A DNA stretch of 64,000 nt, from the NCBI GenBank assembly GCA_037953745.1, contig JBAKBP010012997.1, positions 1 through 64,000 of the forward strand. Reading direction: 5' to 3'. Positions 22,052 to 32,281 of the stretch are shown one piece after another. The translations under genes were made by a program, and so were the position numbers. Numbering within the stretch: position 1 is the first letter of the stretch; each line of letters opens with the position of its first letter. Source of the DNA: Lithodes maja (Eukaryota > Arthropoda > Malacostraca > Decapoda > Lithodidae). The notes under the pieces were generated by a model that was not told the origin of the DNA, searched no databases, and worked only from the letters and a program-made list of their open reading frames with translations.

Positions 22052-25000
22052 AGTATCCCCCGCCCACGATGGGCTCGGCGGGGGACGCCATAACTAGTCG
22101 CACTGCCCCCATTTATTACATGGCCAAAATCAAGGACATTCCTGTCCGCTTGCTAATTGACACGGGAGCTGCCAAGTCATGTTTGTTCAAATCTTACTAT
22201 GAAAAACATCCCCGACGATTTGGCCCTTTGTTAAACACCAAAACAGAACTCATCTCAGCTGCTGATACTTACTTAAATCTCCAAGGAGACACTTTACCCC
22301 TATCAGTAACCATTCCTGGCCCCCATGCTTGTTGTTATCACACATTTACAGTATTTTCCTCCAACTGTAAACATTATGATGGTTTCCTTGGACTTGACCT
22401 CCTTCAAAAACTAGAGGCCCAGATTGACTGCGGCCAAAGGCTGATCTCATTCAAAAATAAATTCCAGCCCAAAGCCTCTGACAAACCAATCACACAGAAA
22501 CCCATTCACAAAAAGAAAAAACAACCTCCTCCTCAACAAACCCTGATTCGGGGTTACCAAGTTGCAGCTAGCACTAAGGTGACTCCTAAAACCTCCCCTT
22601 GCCCCGAGATCTCTCAAAACCTCACTCAATTCAGTAAAAAAATGCCTCAACAAACGAAAGAAGACAAGTCCAAGCAACTCCCCCTCGGTAATCCCCTCAA
22701 TTCTCGTAACTCTGTCCAGAATAAATCCTCCCATGTTTTCAGGACAGACTCTGAGATAGGTAACCCTAATTCTATCCAATGTTTATGTACACATGTTTCC
22801 AGAGAAAATGCCGACCGATGTACCCAATGTTTCCCCCATGCCCCCAGAAATGTTAACAACCCCAAATCAATACACCAGTCCTACACCAATAACCCATGTT
22901 CTACACCTAATTTTTTTCCCACCAACCCTCCGCAGTCCCCCCAGCAAATCCCGTTTTCTAACTCGCTCCCCTCTCACCCTTCTGAACCGCCCGCACGCGC
23001 CTGTAACCCCCCCCTCACGCGTGACTCCCCCCAAAGTGATTTCCCCCCCCTCATGCGTACCGAACACCTGCTCACCAGTCGGTCCCCCACCATCATGAGC
23101 CCAACCAAACTTTCAACCTCCACCAATTCCCACCAACAAAATTTCCCTTGTGACCGTTTTCAGTCAGTAGCTCCCTTCCACCCCCCCACAATTCACACCC
23201 CTAATCAACTTCAAAACCCCACACTTGACTCACCCCCTCATGACAGACAAACCCACCAACCCCAGATAACCTCTAAACAAACAGTTACTGCCACCGACAA
23301 CGCTCCCCCCACCAACCCTCCGCAGTCCCTCCAACAAATCCCGTTTTCTAACCCCCTCACACCGCGCCCCACTGATCCTCTCACACGCGCCGTTAATTCC
23401 CCCCTCACGCGTGACCCCCACCAAAGTGACCTTGCCCCCCTTATAAGTACCAAGCACCTGCTCACCAGTCAGTCCCCCACCATCATTAGCCCAGCGGTAG
23501 TTCAGGATAAATGCCAAATTCCCCCCCACCATCAAAAATGGGTGAACCTGCGGCCCATACCCCAAACTCACATGGTATTTTCCCCCACTAACACATCCCC
23601 CAACCCCCATCGCTACCTCTTACAACCCGCCATCATTCCCGCTCGTATCAACCACATTCTCGTGGCTAATATCTCAGAGGAACCCCTGACATTACCGAAA
23701 GGTCTCATTATAGGAGACCTCGAAACTTTCGATGACCTCCCCATACATTGTAACGACACCCCTACCAGCCTCCAATTGCCCCCTCTTCCTGAGACACTAT
23801 CTGACCACCAAAAGAACGGCATGTACAACCTACTGCTGGAATTCAGTGACGTCTTTGCCCAACAACCCACCGAAATCGGACAGACGGATGTAGAACAACA
23901 CATCATTAACACCACAGGCCCCCCCATACGACAACCATCCCGTAGAAAGAACCCCATACAACGTCAGGAAGAGGAACGCCAAGTCCAGGAAATGTTAGAG
24001 GCCGGGATTGCCACCCCGTCCATTAGCCCCTGGTCTTCCCCTGTTGTCTTAGTCAAAAAGAAAGATGGGACAACTCGTTTTTGCGTCGATTACAGGAGGT
24101 TAAATGACATAACCATTAAAGACGCTACGCCCTTACCCCGCATAGACGATTCCCTTGACTCCCTATACGGATCCAAATGGTTCACTACCCTCGACTTGCA
24201 AGCAGGGTATTGGCAAGTGCCTATCAAGGCCGAGGACCAACAGAAAACAGCATTTTCCACTAGTGGTGGCCATCACTATGAATTTAACGTCCTACCTTTT
24301 GGCCTCTGTAACGGACCCGCCACTTTCTCCCGTTTGATGGAAACGGTATTACATGGCCTAACCTGGGAAACCTGCCTAGCCTATCTGGACGATATTATTG
24401 TGTACTCTCCAACCTGGGAAGAACACCTCTTCAGGTTGAGACAAGTCCTGCAAAGAATCCGAGCCGCCGGGTTGAAATTAAAACCCTCAAAGTGCGTGAT
24501 TGCCCGGAATAAGGTAGATTTTCTCGGACACGTGATATCTGAACATGGTATTGCGCCAGACCCAAAGAAACTTCAAGCCATACAAAACCAAACCCCACCC
24601 ACCACGGTTAAAGGAATACGTTCGTTTCTAGGTTTAGCCACGTACTACAGACGTTTCGTCCCCCACTTTGCCACCATAGCCAGACCCCTCCACCAACTTA
24701 CCCACAAAGACACCCCGTTCGCCTGGACACCTGAAAGAGACCTCGCGTTTAACACTTTGAAGCAAAAGCTAATCCAAGCCCCTATCGTCGTTTTCCCTGA
24801 CTACCAGAAACCTTTCCGTCTTTATACCGACGTATCTCTGTACGCCATAGGTGCCGTATTATCTCAAATCAGAGATGGAAAGGAACATGTGATAGCGTAT
24901 GCCAGCTGCACACTCACCCCACCCCAACAAAATTACGCAGCCACCAAGAGAGAGTGCTTAGGGATCATTTGGGCACTCAGCCACTTCCGGTCATTTGTGT

Positions 25001-28000
25001 TGGGCGCAAAACTCGAAATAATTACCGACCATCAATCTTTACAATGGCTGCGTAGGTGCGAAACCAACTCAGCCATTTTGGTACGTTGGAGAGAGACCCT
25101 AGAGGACTACGACTTTACCATACAATATCGTCCCGGCAAACTCCATACTAATGCAGACGCCCTGTCACGTTTGCCAGTACCAAAAGACCCCCCCACCAAC
25201 CTGGCCGCCTTACAAAACACTCAATTGGTATCTACCCCCACCTCCCAACAGAATGCCCCCCCAGCCCCCTCCCTAATTCAATCTTGGGAAGCACGAATCA
25301 GACCCCCCTGGATACCGTTAAACGTCTTCAGGAGACTGACTCGCTGGGGAGATCAACTTGCCACAGACACTGGGCACATAATCTTGGACCCCACCATAGC
25401 CCACGACTACATGATTGCCATCCACGAGGGAAACGGCATACACCTTGGACAAAAGAAAATGTTAAAGATCTTCACAGACCAATACTGGACCCCCAACCCC
25501 TCCAAAATTGCACAACGAGTGACAGAATCCTGCAAACCGTGTTTATTGGGAAAGGATAGATCACGCACCCCAGGCCCAGCTGGTACCATTTCTGCCAACA
25601 AACCGTTCCAAGTCCTATCCCTCGACATCATGGGCCCGTTCCCTTCTTACGCTGGCAACCGCTATATCGTCACATTTGTAGACGTATATTCAAAATTTCT
25701 AATAGCCTGCCCAGTTAAAGACCACACAGCCACCACAGTCGCCACACTGCTTGCCACCGAAGTGTTCCCTATATTCGGCCTTCCCCTTGCTCTTCTATCG
25801 GACAATGCCCCCGAGTTTAGTGGACACGTTTGGCAACAATTCACCCAACAATGCGGTATCAAGATTAAACACTCATCCCCGTACTGGCCTCAAGGAAATG
25901 CTATCTGCGAACGCAGCCATCGCACCATCAACAACCAGTTACGTACAAGAATGATTGCTCTTAATACCTTAGACTGGCCATCACAACTAAAGATGATACA
26001 GTGGGGTATGAACACCTGTCCTCGGGAAGACGGTATTTCCCCTCATGAACGTGTTTACGGTGTACCACCCCTGTTACTGCCATTCCACCACCACGCTCAC
26101 CTTCCCTCCACCACCTCCACAATTGACCCATTGCAACATCTGCAAAACACCCTCCATACCGCCCAGATCTGTCAAGACACCAAAACTGATAACATCGATG
26201 ACAAAAACCCTTTCGCCATCCATGACACCGTAATGATAGCCAACCTCCCTATCACCAACAAGTTAGGCCCTCGCTATGTCGGACCCTACACCGTAATACA
26301 AGTCCCAAATGCCTTTCAAGTCACCATCGACTATCACGGCGTAACTCGCACGCTCCGAACTAGATTCGTCCGAGCGTTTAAACCCCTAAAGCCACAAGAC
26401 ATTACCCCACCCCACACGTCCGACCCTAAATTAAACACCCCTACTCACCCCCTCACTCAGGCTACAAATATTCCCATGCAAACACCTAAGGACCTAAGCC
26501 CTCCAACACCGAACCGACAAATCTTTTCTCACCATACCCCCCCAACTAACCTCCACAAACCCCAAGCCCCCAATATCACACCCTCTTCCACCATGACACC
26601 TTCCTTCACTTCTGATATTCAAGTTCCTCCCCAACTTATCCAAGTACAAAAACCTCCACCCACAACCCCGACCACAACAGAAACCCTCCCGTCTAGCCCT
26701 GACATACCTCCACCAGGCACCACAGTGAGAAAACCACCACACCCACCCCAAACCAAGTACACCCCCAACCGCACCACACAATCTACCTCAGTAACCTCAC
26801 GCTACAACTTACGCCCACGACAAACATCGTTTAAAACCTCCAGAAAACACACCCTACTAACCAAGTTCCGTAGGGCTGCCAGACCACTACCCTCCTCCTC
26901 CTCCTCCTCCTCCTCCTCTTCTTCGTCTTTGTCGAATTCTCCCCCACAAAGGGAAAGAAGACGAATAATCACCAGCAAATCACCAACCTCATCAAACGAC
27001 ACACGCCCCTACCCCCAACCCTCCAACTTAAATCTACACTCCTTACCCACCCGTCTAGCCCCCCCCGCATCCGCCCCTTTCCCCTCCACGATCCCCACCA
27101 CCCCACCCACACACCGACCAACCTCCTCATCTCACCGAACCCCCAACCAACCCCCCCCTAAGAAAACCCCCCCCAAAATCACCCCCGAGAAAACCCCCGC
27201 ATGTCAGTTACCTATAAAACGTGCTTCCCCTCACTATAAAACATCGTCGAGCGACTCAAGTCCCACGACAAACATCTACCTTCCCACCAGGACCGCCAGA
27301 GGTAGAATAATCAACAGACCCATCAGATTTAAAGACAGCGATACAAAAATAACACCCCGTTCTGACACTAAGGACCCAAGCCACACAACACACACACCCC
27401 CTCCTTCCCACACACCTCCTTCACCCCCCTTACCTAAACCGATTGTGCGCATTGCCTCACTATATATTCCCAACCTACAACATCGCCCAAGAAAACCAAA
27501 TAAAAACCAGACTCACATTCCCCCTTCATCCCCAGCTCTGTTGTCACGCGCGAATCCCCTTTCGGTAAATAACCCATTCACCACACTAAACAGACTTCCT
27601 GTCAATCCCACACACCTCACTCCGACCCCCACGGGGGAAAGCTACAAACCATTCATACGAAAGGTTAAAGTAAAGACCCCCACTGGACACTTGGCCCGTG
27701 TACCACACCCACACCAAGCCCGGGCAGCTGCCCGCCACAACACAGAGGACACATTCTTACAGGTATACATTGACCTGCAAAAGAAACCTGACCGTCGCTC
27801 TCGTGTTTGGTGGAACTTTCTAAATACCCTGGAAATGACTCACCATCACTATGCTTCTTTTAACTTCACCCTTGAGGCTCGAGGACGAGCCTATAATGAA
27901 GGAGAGGGAAGTAAAATGCCCCAGAACAAGAAGCCCACCACAGAAGCCACGAGCGAACACCACACAGAAACACCCGGAAGAAAGGTCCACAGAACGAAAG

Positions 28001-28086
28001 GACCAGCTGACCGAGCCAGCCATTTCAGACAGGCCCAAGCCCGCAAGGCTAAGCAGCTCATGGCCACACCTTGTTACCTTTTCTAA
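21949..28086 (+). CDS. pol: Pol (PR-RT-RH-IN) with long Pro-rich linker and C-terminal extension
   Basis: One uninterrupted frame, -1 relative to gag; first in-frame codon after a stop is 21949, so expression probably needs a -1 frameshift in the 103-nt overlap. Counting from 21955: protease LLIDTGAAKS (66-75); a Pro/Ser/Thr-rich linker (~200-600) containing a tandem duplication; RT from ~660 with TTLDLQAGYWQVPI and YLDDIIVYS (810); RNase H from LYTDVSLYAIGAVL (~955); integrase finger (~1155, HEGNGIHLG ... CKPCLLGKD), core DIMGPF (~1224), LSDNAPEF (~1283), NAICERSH; a GPY-type segment RYVGPYTVI; then ~560 residues of Pro/Thr/Ser-rich tail ending 177 bp inside the 3' LTR. Catalytic residues look intact. 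No env frame follows. Typical Gypsy Pol is nearer 1,100-1,300 residues. Confidence 0.9.
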   Translation, partial: RGVGTRGRNCPPYHDLRRYRGNPGRGKYRPPGFLKYPPPTMGSAGDAITSRTAPIYYMAKIKDIPVRLLIDTGAAKSCLFKSYYEKHPRRFGPLLNTKTELISAADTYLNLQGDTLPLSVTIPGPHACCYHTFTVFSSNCKHYDGFLGLDLLQKLEAQIDCGQRLISFKNKFQPKASDKPITQKPIHKKKKQPPPQQTLIRGYQVAASTKVTPKTSPCPEISQNLTQFSKKMPQQTKEDKSKQLPLGNPLNSRNSVQNKSSHVFRTDSEIGNPNSIQCLCTHVSRENADRCTQCFPHAPRNVNNPKSIHQSYTNNPCSTPNFFPTNPPQSPQQIPFSNSLPSHPSEPPARACNPPLTRDSPQSDFPPLMRTEHLLTSRSPTIMSPTKLSTSTNSHQQNFPCDRFQSVAPFHPPTIHTPNQLQNPTLDSPPHDRQTHQPQITSKQTVTATDNAPPTNPPQSLQQIPFSNPLTPRPTDPLTRAVNSPLTRDPHQSDLAPLISTKHLLTSQSPTIISPAVVQDKCQIPPHHQKWVNLRPIPQTHMVFSPTNTSPNPHRYLLQPAIIPARINHILVANISEEPLTLPKGLIIGDLETFDDLPIHCNDTPTSLQLPPLPETLSDHQKNGMYNLLLEFSDVFAQQPTEIGQTDVEQHIINTTGPPIRQPSRRKNPIQRQEEERQVQEMLEAGIATPSISPWSSPVVLVKKKDGTTRFCVDYRRLNDITIKDATPLPRIDDSLDSLYGSKWFTTLDLQAGYWQVPIKAEDQQKTAFSTSGGHHYEFNVLPFGLCNGPATFSRLMETVLHGLTWETCLAYLDDIIVYSPTWEEHLFRLRQVLQRIRAAGLKLKPSKCVIARNKVDFLGHVISEHGIAPDPKKLQAIQNQTPPTTVKGIRSFLGLATYYRRFVPHFATIARPLHQLTHKDTPFAWTPERDLAFNTLKQKLIQAPIVVFPDYQKPFRLYTDVSLYAIGAVLSQIRDGKEHVIAYASCTLTPPQQNYAATKRECLGIIWALSHFRSFVLGAKLEIITDHQSLQWLRRCETNSAILVRWRETLEDYDFTIQYRPGKLHTNADALSRLPVPKDPPTNLAALQNTQLVSTPTSQQNAPPAPSLIQSWEARIRPPWIPLNVFRRLTRWGDQLATDTGHIILDPTIAHDYMIAIHEGNGIHLGQKKMLKIFTDQYWTPNPSKIAQRVTESCKPCLLGKDRSRTPGPAGTISANKPFQVLSLDIMGPFPSYAGNRYIVTFVDVYSKFLIACPVKDHTATTVATLLATEVFPIFGLPLALLSDNAPEFSGHVWQQFTQQCGIKIKHSSPYWPQGNAICERSHRTINNQLRTRMIALNTLDWPSQLKMIQWGMNTCPREDGISPHERVYGVPPLLLPFHHHAHLPSTTSTIDPLQHLQNTLHTAQICQDTKTDNIDDKNPFAIHDTVMIANLPITNKLGPRYVGPYTVIQVPNAFQVTIDYHGVTRTLRTRFVRAFKPLKPQDITPPHTSDPKLNTPTHPLTQATNIPMQTPKDLSPPTPNRQIFSHHTPPTNLHKPQAPNITPSSTMTPSFTSDIQVPPQLIQVQKPPPTTPTTTETLPSSPDIPPPGTTVRKPPHPPQTKYTPNRTTQSTSVTSRYNLRPRQTSFKTSRKHTLLTKFRRAARPLPSSSSSSSSSSSSLSNSPPQRERRRIITSKSPTSSNDTRPYPQPSNLNLHSLPTRLAPPASAPFPSTIPTTPPTHRPTSSSHRTPNQPPPKKTPPKITPEKTPACQLPIKRASPHYKTSSSDSSPTTNIYLPTRTARGRIINRPIRFKDSDTKITPRSDTKDPSHTTHTPPPSHTPPSPPLPKPIVRIASLYIPNLQHRPRKPNKNQTHIPPSSPALLSRANPLSVNNPFTTLNRLPVNPTHLTPTPTGESYKPFIRKVKVKTPTGHLARVPHPHQARAAARHNTEDTFLQVYIDLQKKPDRRSRVWWNFLNTLEMTHHHYASFNFTLEARGRAYNEGEGSKMPQNKKPTTEATSEHHTETPGRKVHRTKGPADRASHFRQAQARKAKQLMATPCYLF
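22921..23493 (+). repeat. Tandem duplication in the pol linker (390-bp period)
   Basis: Two related ~61-residue units start at 22921 and 23311: TNPPQSPQQIPFSNSL and TNPPQSLQQIPFSNPL, each followed by PLTRD, HLLTS and SPTI. The period is 390 bp, so the frame is kept. Confidence 0.85.
26889..26925 (+). repeat. (TCC)n microsatellite encoding poly-Ser in pol
   Basis: A trinucleotide run in frame, giving about twelve Ser residues in the C-terminal tail. Confidence 0.9.
27896..27909 (+). promoter_or_regulatory. Polypurine tract
   Basis: GAAGGAGAGGGA, purine-only, directly abuts the 3' LTR start. This is the expected primer for plus-strand DNA. It is also translated, since pol runs through it into the LTR. 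Confidence 0.8.
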
Positions 28087-31000
28087 ACTGACCATTTTTC
28101 CACACCTCACGTACACTAACCCCCTCGTGTCCTACACTCCTAACTACAAAGATGATGAACAGGAATATACATTCATATTAAAAACAACCATGCCCTGTCC
28201 CGACGTTGAGCCAATGCCAACACATCAGACAGCCATAATATTTATGTATGTTCTTACATCCGAGAAGTAGATTTTATATATATCTTAGAAGTTAAAACAC
28301 CCACGTTTGTTCCTAGACCTCTTATATCATTTTCCATGACTAGTATAGATATATGTAACCCGTGCCCACTGCCCAGTCGCCCCTTGCATTTGTTCCTCTA
28401 GTAACTAAGTCTATAATATTAACTGCCACCAGCATTGATACGACATGGCGGCACTGTCCTTGCTACAAAGATGATGAACAGGAATGTACATTCATGTTAA
28501 AAACAACCATGCCCTGTCCCGACGTTGAGCCAATGCCAACACATCAGACAGCCATAATATTTATGTATGTTCTTGCATCCGAGAAGTAGATTTTATATAT
28601 ATTTTAGAAGTTAAAACACCCACGATTGTCCCTAGACCTCTTCTATCATTTTCCATGACGAGTGTAGATATATGTAACCCGTGCTCAGTCGCCCCTTGCA
28701 TTGTTCCTCTAGTAACTAGGTCTATAATATTAACTGCCACCAGCATTGATACGACATAGCGGCACTGTCCTTGCTACAAAGATGATGAACAGGAATATAC
28801 ATTCATATTAAAAACAACCATGCCCTGTCCCGACGTTGAGCCAATGCCAACACATCAGACAGCCATAATTATATCTATGTATGTTCTTGCATCCGAGAAG
28901 TAGATGTTATATATTTTAGAAGTTAAAACACCCACGATTGTCCCTAGACCTCTTATATCATTTTCCATGACTAGTATAGATATATGTAACCCGTGCTCAG
29001 TCGCCCCTTGCGTTGTTCCTCTAGTAACTAAGTATTAATATTAACATTCCCTAACATCTTGTCTTGCCAGACTGAGCTTTATGAAGACCCATCGCCCCAT
29101 AAATCTATGTATGCAATCCTTGGGTTAAGTATTTTTATCCGCCATTGTGTTCACCTTTTTCCATTTACTTTCCACAATTGTCATACGTCTTCCCCTTGCC
29201 TCCTTCGTATCCACAGCCCACACTACGCCAATTTACTTCGTGTCTTACACCTCTTACCCCAACCAGAGATTGTATTAAGATAACCTGGTTACCAGTATCT
29301 GTCATAAGTACCCCGAAACAATAACTAAGTACCCCTACGAACTGCCGCTTTTGTTGGTATTTATATTTATATTTAATAGAAAACGCAGTTCCCAGGACCA
29401 ACTAATAGTATCCATAACCCTCGGACTGATCACATAACTCTATCTTTTCCAGACTCATATACCACCCCATAGTTGCATTCCCCGGTAGCATATTTTGGCT
29501 AACGTATTCTACTGCCTTTTCAAACTTTCCATATCAAGTGTAGCCTAATGCCACCCCCACGCCCAGGGACCTTAGGGGCAAAATTTCCCTGTAGCCCTTG
29601 AACTCTCCCCCCCTCTCAGTAAGAATTCCCGCGCTTCTCGACTCTTGTCCGACCTAGCCTCTCTCTCATACCTCTTGAAGATCCTTGAATTGTCCGTTGC
29701 TAACGCTCTCCAACCTTTTATATATATACTCCTATCCAGCCTACCTTCACTTAGTAGGCCAGAACAACATTAGAACTTTACTAGCCCCTTGCATGCCATC
29801 TATTCTCTTACAACACATTCACAACCCTGCACCCAATGGTCGTCGGTGCGAGGCTAGCCGCCCCGCCAGTTACTAACTTCTATTGCCATACTTCCAGATA
29901 AATGTGGCAGAGTTAGCAACCCAGTCTCCACCACATCCAGCAAACTCTACAATTAACAACCAGCCGAGTAAAACCAGCTAGCTAAGGCACCTTCGGTTTT
30001 GGTATTAAAGACACCCACATCTGTCTCATACACAGAGGGTTATTATAAACACTGGTGATATGGCAAGCCCCTAGCCACAGCCGCCGGACGACGATCACAG
30101 AGAGAGTGCGCCCAGCTCCCCTTTTGGCCCACCCGAGGAGGGAGACCCCCACCCCCGCGGAGGTATACCTGGCCCCTGTTTTGACTTTCGAGTCATTGCC
30201 AGGTAGCACAGGAATTCTTCCTATCAATGAACTAACCATGAATGACTAACACCTTTACTAACCTCTATTAACTCACAATAAACCATTTACCTTTCTTGCA
30301 TGCTCTGATCACTAAATTAGCACCTCAGATATACCATAGAATGAAGATTGAACAATCTAGAGAGACGTTCCTATCACAGCTGTCCCCATCCTCCTCGCAA
30401 AGTAGATCCAGTCTCTCTCCCCTAAATACGTCCAGTATAGCCAAAATAGTACCTCTTACTAAGGCTCAGTTATATGAAATATAAAGGCTTTCCTATAGCC
30501 CTGTGCCACAACAGTAAATACCATCTTACCTAGTCTCCATTTCTATTGAGAGCTCAATTAAGTTCATAAGACTCGAGATCCCTACTGTCTACAGGGTCCA
30601 GAACCGAGCCTATAAATCTAACTCCCGCCCCCAGTCAAATCAGTTGAAAGCTAGACACCAACCAGGGGTCACTACCCTGCAGTTAACCTCTAGCTCTGCC
30701 CTTGTGTTGTTCCGGAGTGAGATCCCAGAACCGGCAGACTCCGTGGCAGATTTGGATGGAAGGACCTGCCCACGTATTTAAGAACTTCACACATATGGAC
30801 ACCCTGGACGGCCGCGGAACCAGTCGTTAGCCCCAACATCATGGACGCAAGATAACCAGGACCAGACCCATCAGATACTACCCAAGATTCTCTTTAGCAG
30901 TACTACATCTTACTGTGCTGTTTAGAGATTTCACTAATTAAATATTTCTACGAAGTGGCTAAGACCTTGCCCAGTGTAATACAGACTTAACCATTCCATT

Positions 31001-31596
31001 TGGGACGTACTAAGCGATCAGTGCTCATTAATTAACAGGCGACCTTGACTCTCGTAATTACCTTATTCAGATATTAAAACTCTAGTGATATCTAACGTTC
31101 GCCCACTGATTTGCGTTCTATGTATTTCTGAAACAAGGATATAAAACTTAGATCAGTACCCCTCTGAGGTTACAATAGAATTCCCGTGCTCTAAAATACA
31201 CGTGTCTAATCTAGTCTGTGAACTACTACTTGTGCACCAGAGCTACCAGTAATAAATCTAACAGTGAATAGGAATCTACAAGTAACATTGATGGTCTTCG
31301 GTATATAAACCTGTTAAATCAAAGCCAGTGATCAGAAGATTAATACCTGAACGTTGGAAGTGGGAGACTAGGCTCCATCCAGATCCACTTATGCTAGTGT
31401 TGTTCCATTCTATTATATTGTCTTACACAAGTATTCTGCAGTGGTATATTAATAAACGTGATCGTGTAACTTGCTACCATGTGTTTCTTTGTGTTCTCTA
31501 TTCCTCATATCTTGTATTGTGCATGCAGCCTTCTATACCCAGTCAATTAGAACTCACATTACCCAAGTTAAACCTGTAGAAAAACAGGGCATAACA
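27910..31596 (+). repeat. 3' LTR (3.69 kb), apparently recombinant
   Basis: It begins AGTAAAATG after the polypurine tract and ends GGCATAACA. From 27910 to about 30665 it is nearly identical to the 5' LTR apart from one extra tandem unit. From about 30700 to 31596 it drops to roughly three-quarters identity by eye, with many substitutions and indels. The right flank is the coding region of another Gypsy lineage and no target duplication matches the left flank (CAAC versus CACC). Confidence 0.85.
28144..29040 (+). repeat. Tandem repeat inside the 3' LTR (311-319-bp unit, three copies)
   Basis: Units begin CTACAAAGATGATGAACAGG at 28144, 28463 and 28774. The 5' LTR has one unit fewer. Confidence 0.9.
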
Positions 31597-32031
31597 CACC
31601 TACTATGCAATCACCCAATCCTCAGGGCCCCTGACTTTGAAAGACCGTTTCAGCTGGCAACAGATGCCAGCGGTGTAGGGGCTGGTACCGTCTTAATGCA
31701 AACAGACGAGGAAGGTTTGGAGCATCCAGTCAGTTTCTTTTCCAAGAAGTTTAATTCCGCTCAGAAAATCTACTCTGTGGTGGAGAAAGAACTGCTGGCA
31801 ATAGTGTTGGCGCTCAGGCACTTTGAAGTATATGTTCCTGCCTACGGGCCAGTCGTGGTGATTTACACCGACCACCACCCTCTTAAATTTCTGAACCAAT
31901 TCCACAACCGGAATATGAGGCTGACACGTTGGTCACTCATGTTGCAAGAATACAATCTAGACATTCGCCATATTGCCGGTTGTGAGAATGTGATTGCAGA
32001 CTGTTTGTCGAGGGTGGAGGATCCGGCGTAG
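31597..32031 (+). pseudogene. RNase H domain remnant of a Gmr1-like Ty3/Gypsy element
   Basis: Immediately after the LTR end an open frame encodes the end of RT and a complete RNase H: HPILRAPDFERPFQLATDAS, GVGAGTVLMQ, YSVVEKELLAIVLAL, YTDHHPLKFL, ending NVIADCLSRVEDPA and a stop at 32029-32031. No integrase follows; a polypurine tract and an LTR start come ~240 bp later. In Gmr1-group elements integrase precedes RT (Ty1/copia-like order), so RNase H is the last domain; this layout and the sequence style fit that group. The alternative is a normal Gypsy with a deleted integrase. The 5' part is lost at the junction with the LTR. Confidence 0.7.
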
Positions 32032-32281
32032 ATCACCACAGGTGTGTGGGTTTGAGTGGAGAAAAACCAGGCTTGCCCCTGTAGAGCAGCCATCAAAAAC
32101 AACATTAAAATTAAATCAAAAATCACATAAAAACTCTTTCTTTTTGATAGTTAATTGTAAGTTGCCAATGTTATAGCTAAAGTCCTAAGTTGAACCTGTC
32201 TTTCACTTAGTAGGCTGGGCTCTGTGAAGCTCGCTCAGGGAGCATAGCAGGCTAAATTATACTATTGTGTTTGGGAGGGGT
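32032..32281 (+). other. 3' untranslated segment and polypurine tract of the Gmr1-like element
   Basis: Non-coding. It ends TTTGGGAGGGG at 32270-32280, a purine-rich tract directly before TGTAAG at 32282. Confidence 0.5.

Noticed and set aside
26400..28086. An envelope gene downstream of integrase
   Set aside because: The region is one low-complexity Pro/Thr/Ser tail fused to pol, with no signal peptide, Cys pattern or transmembrane segment.
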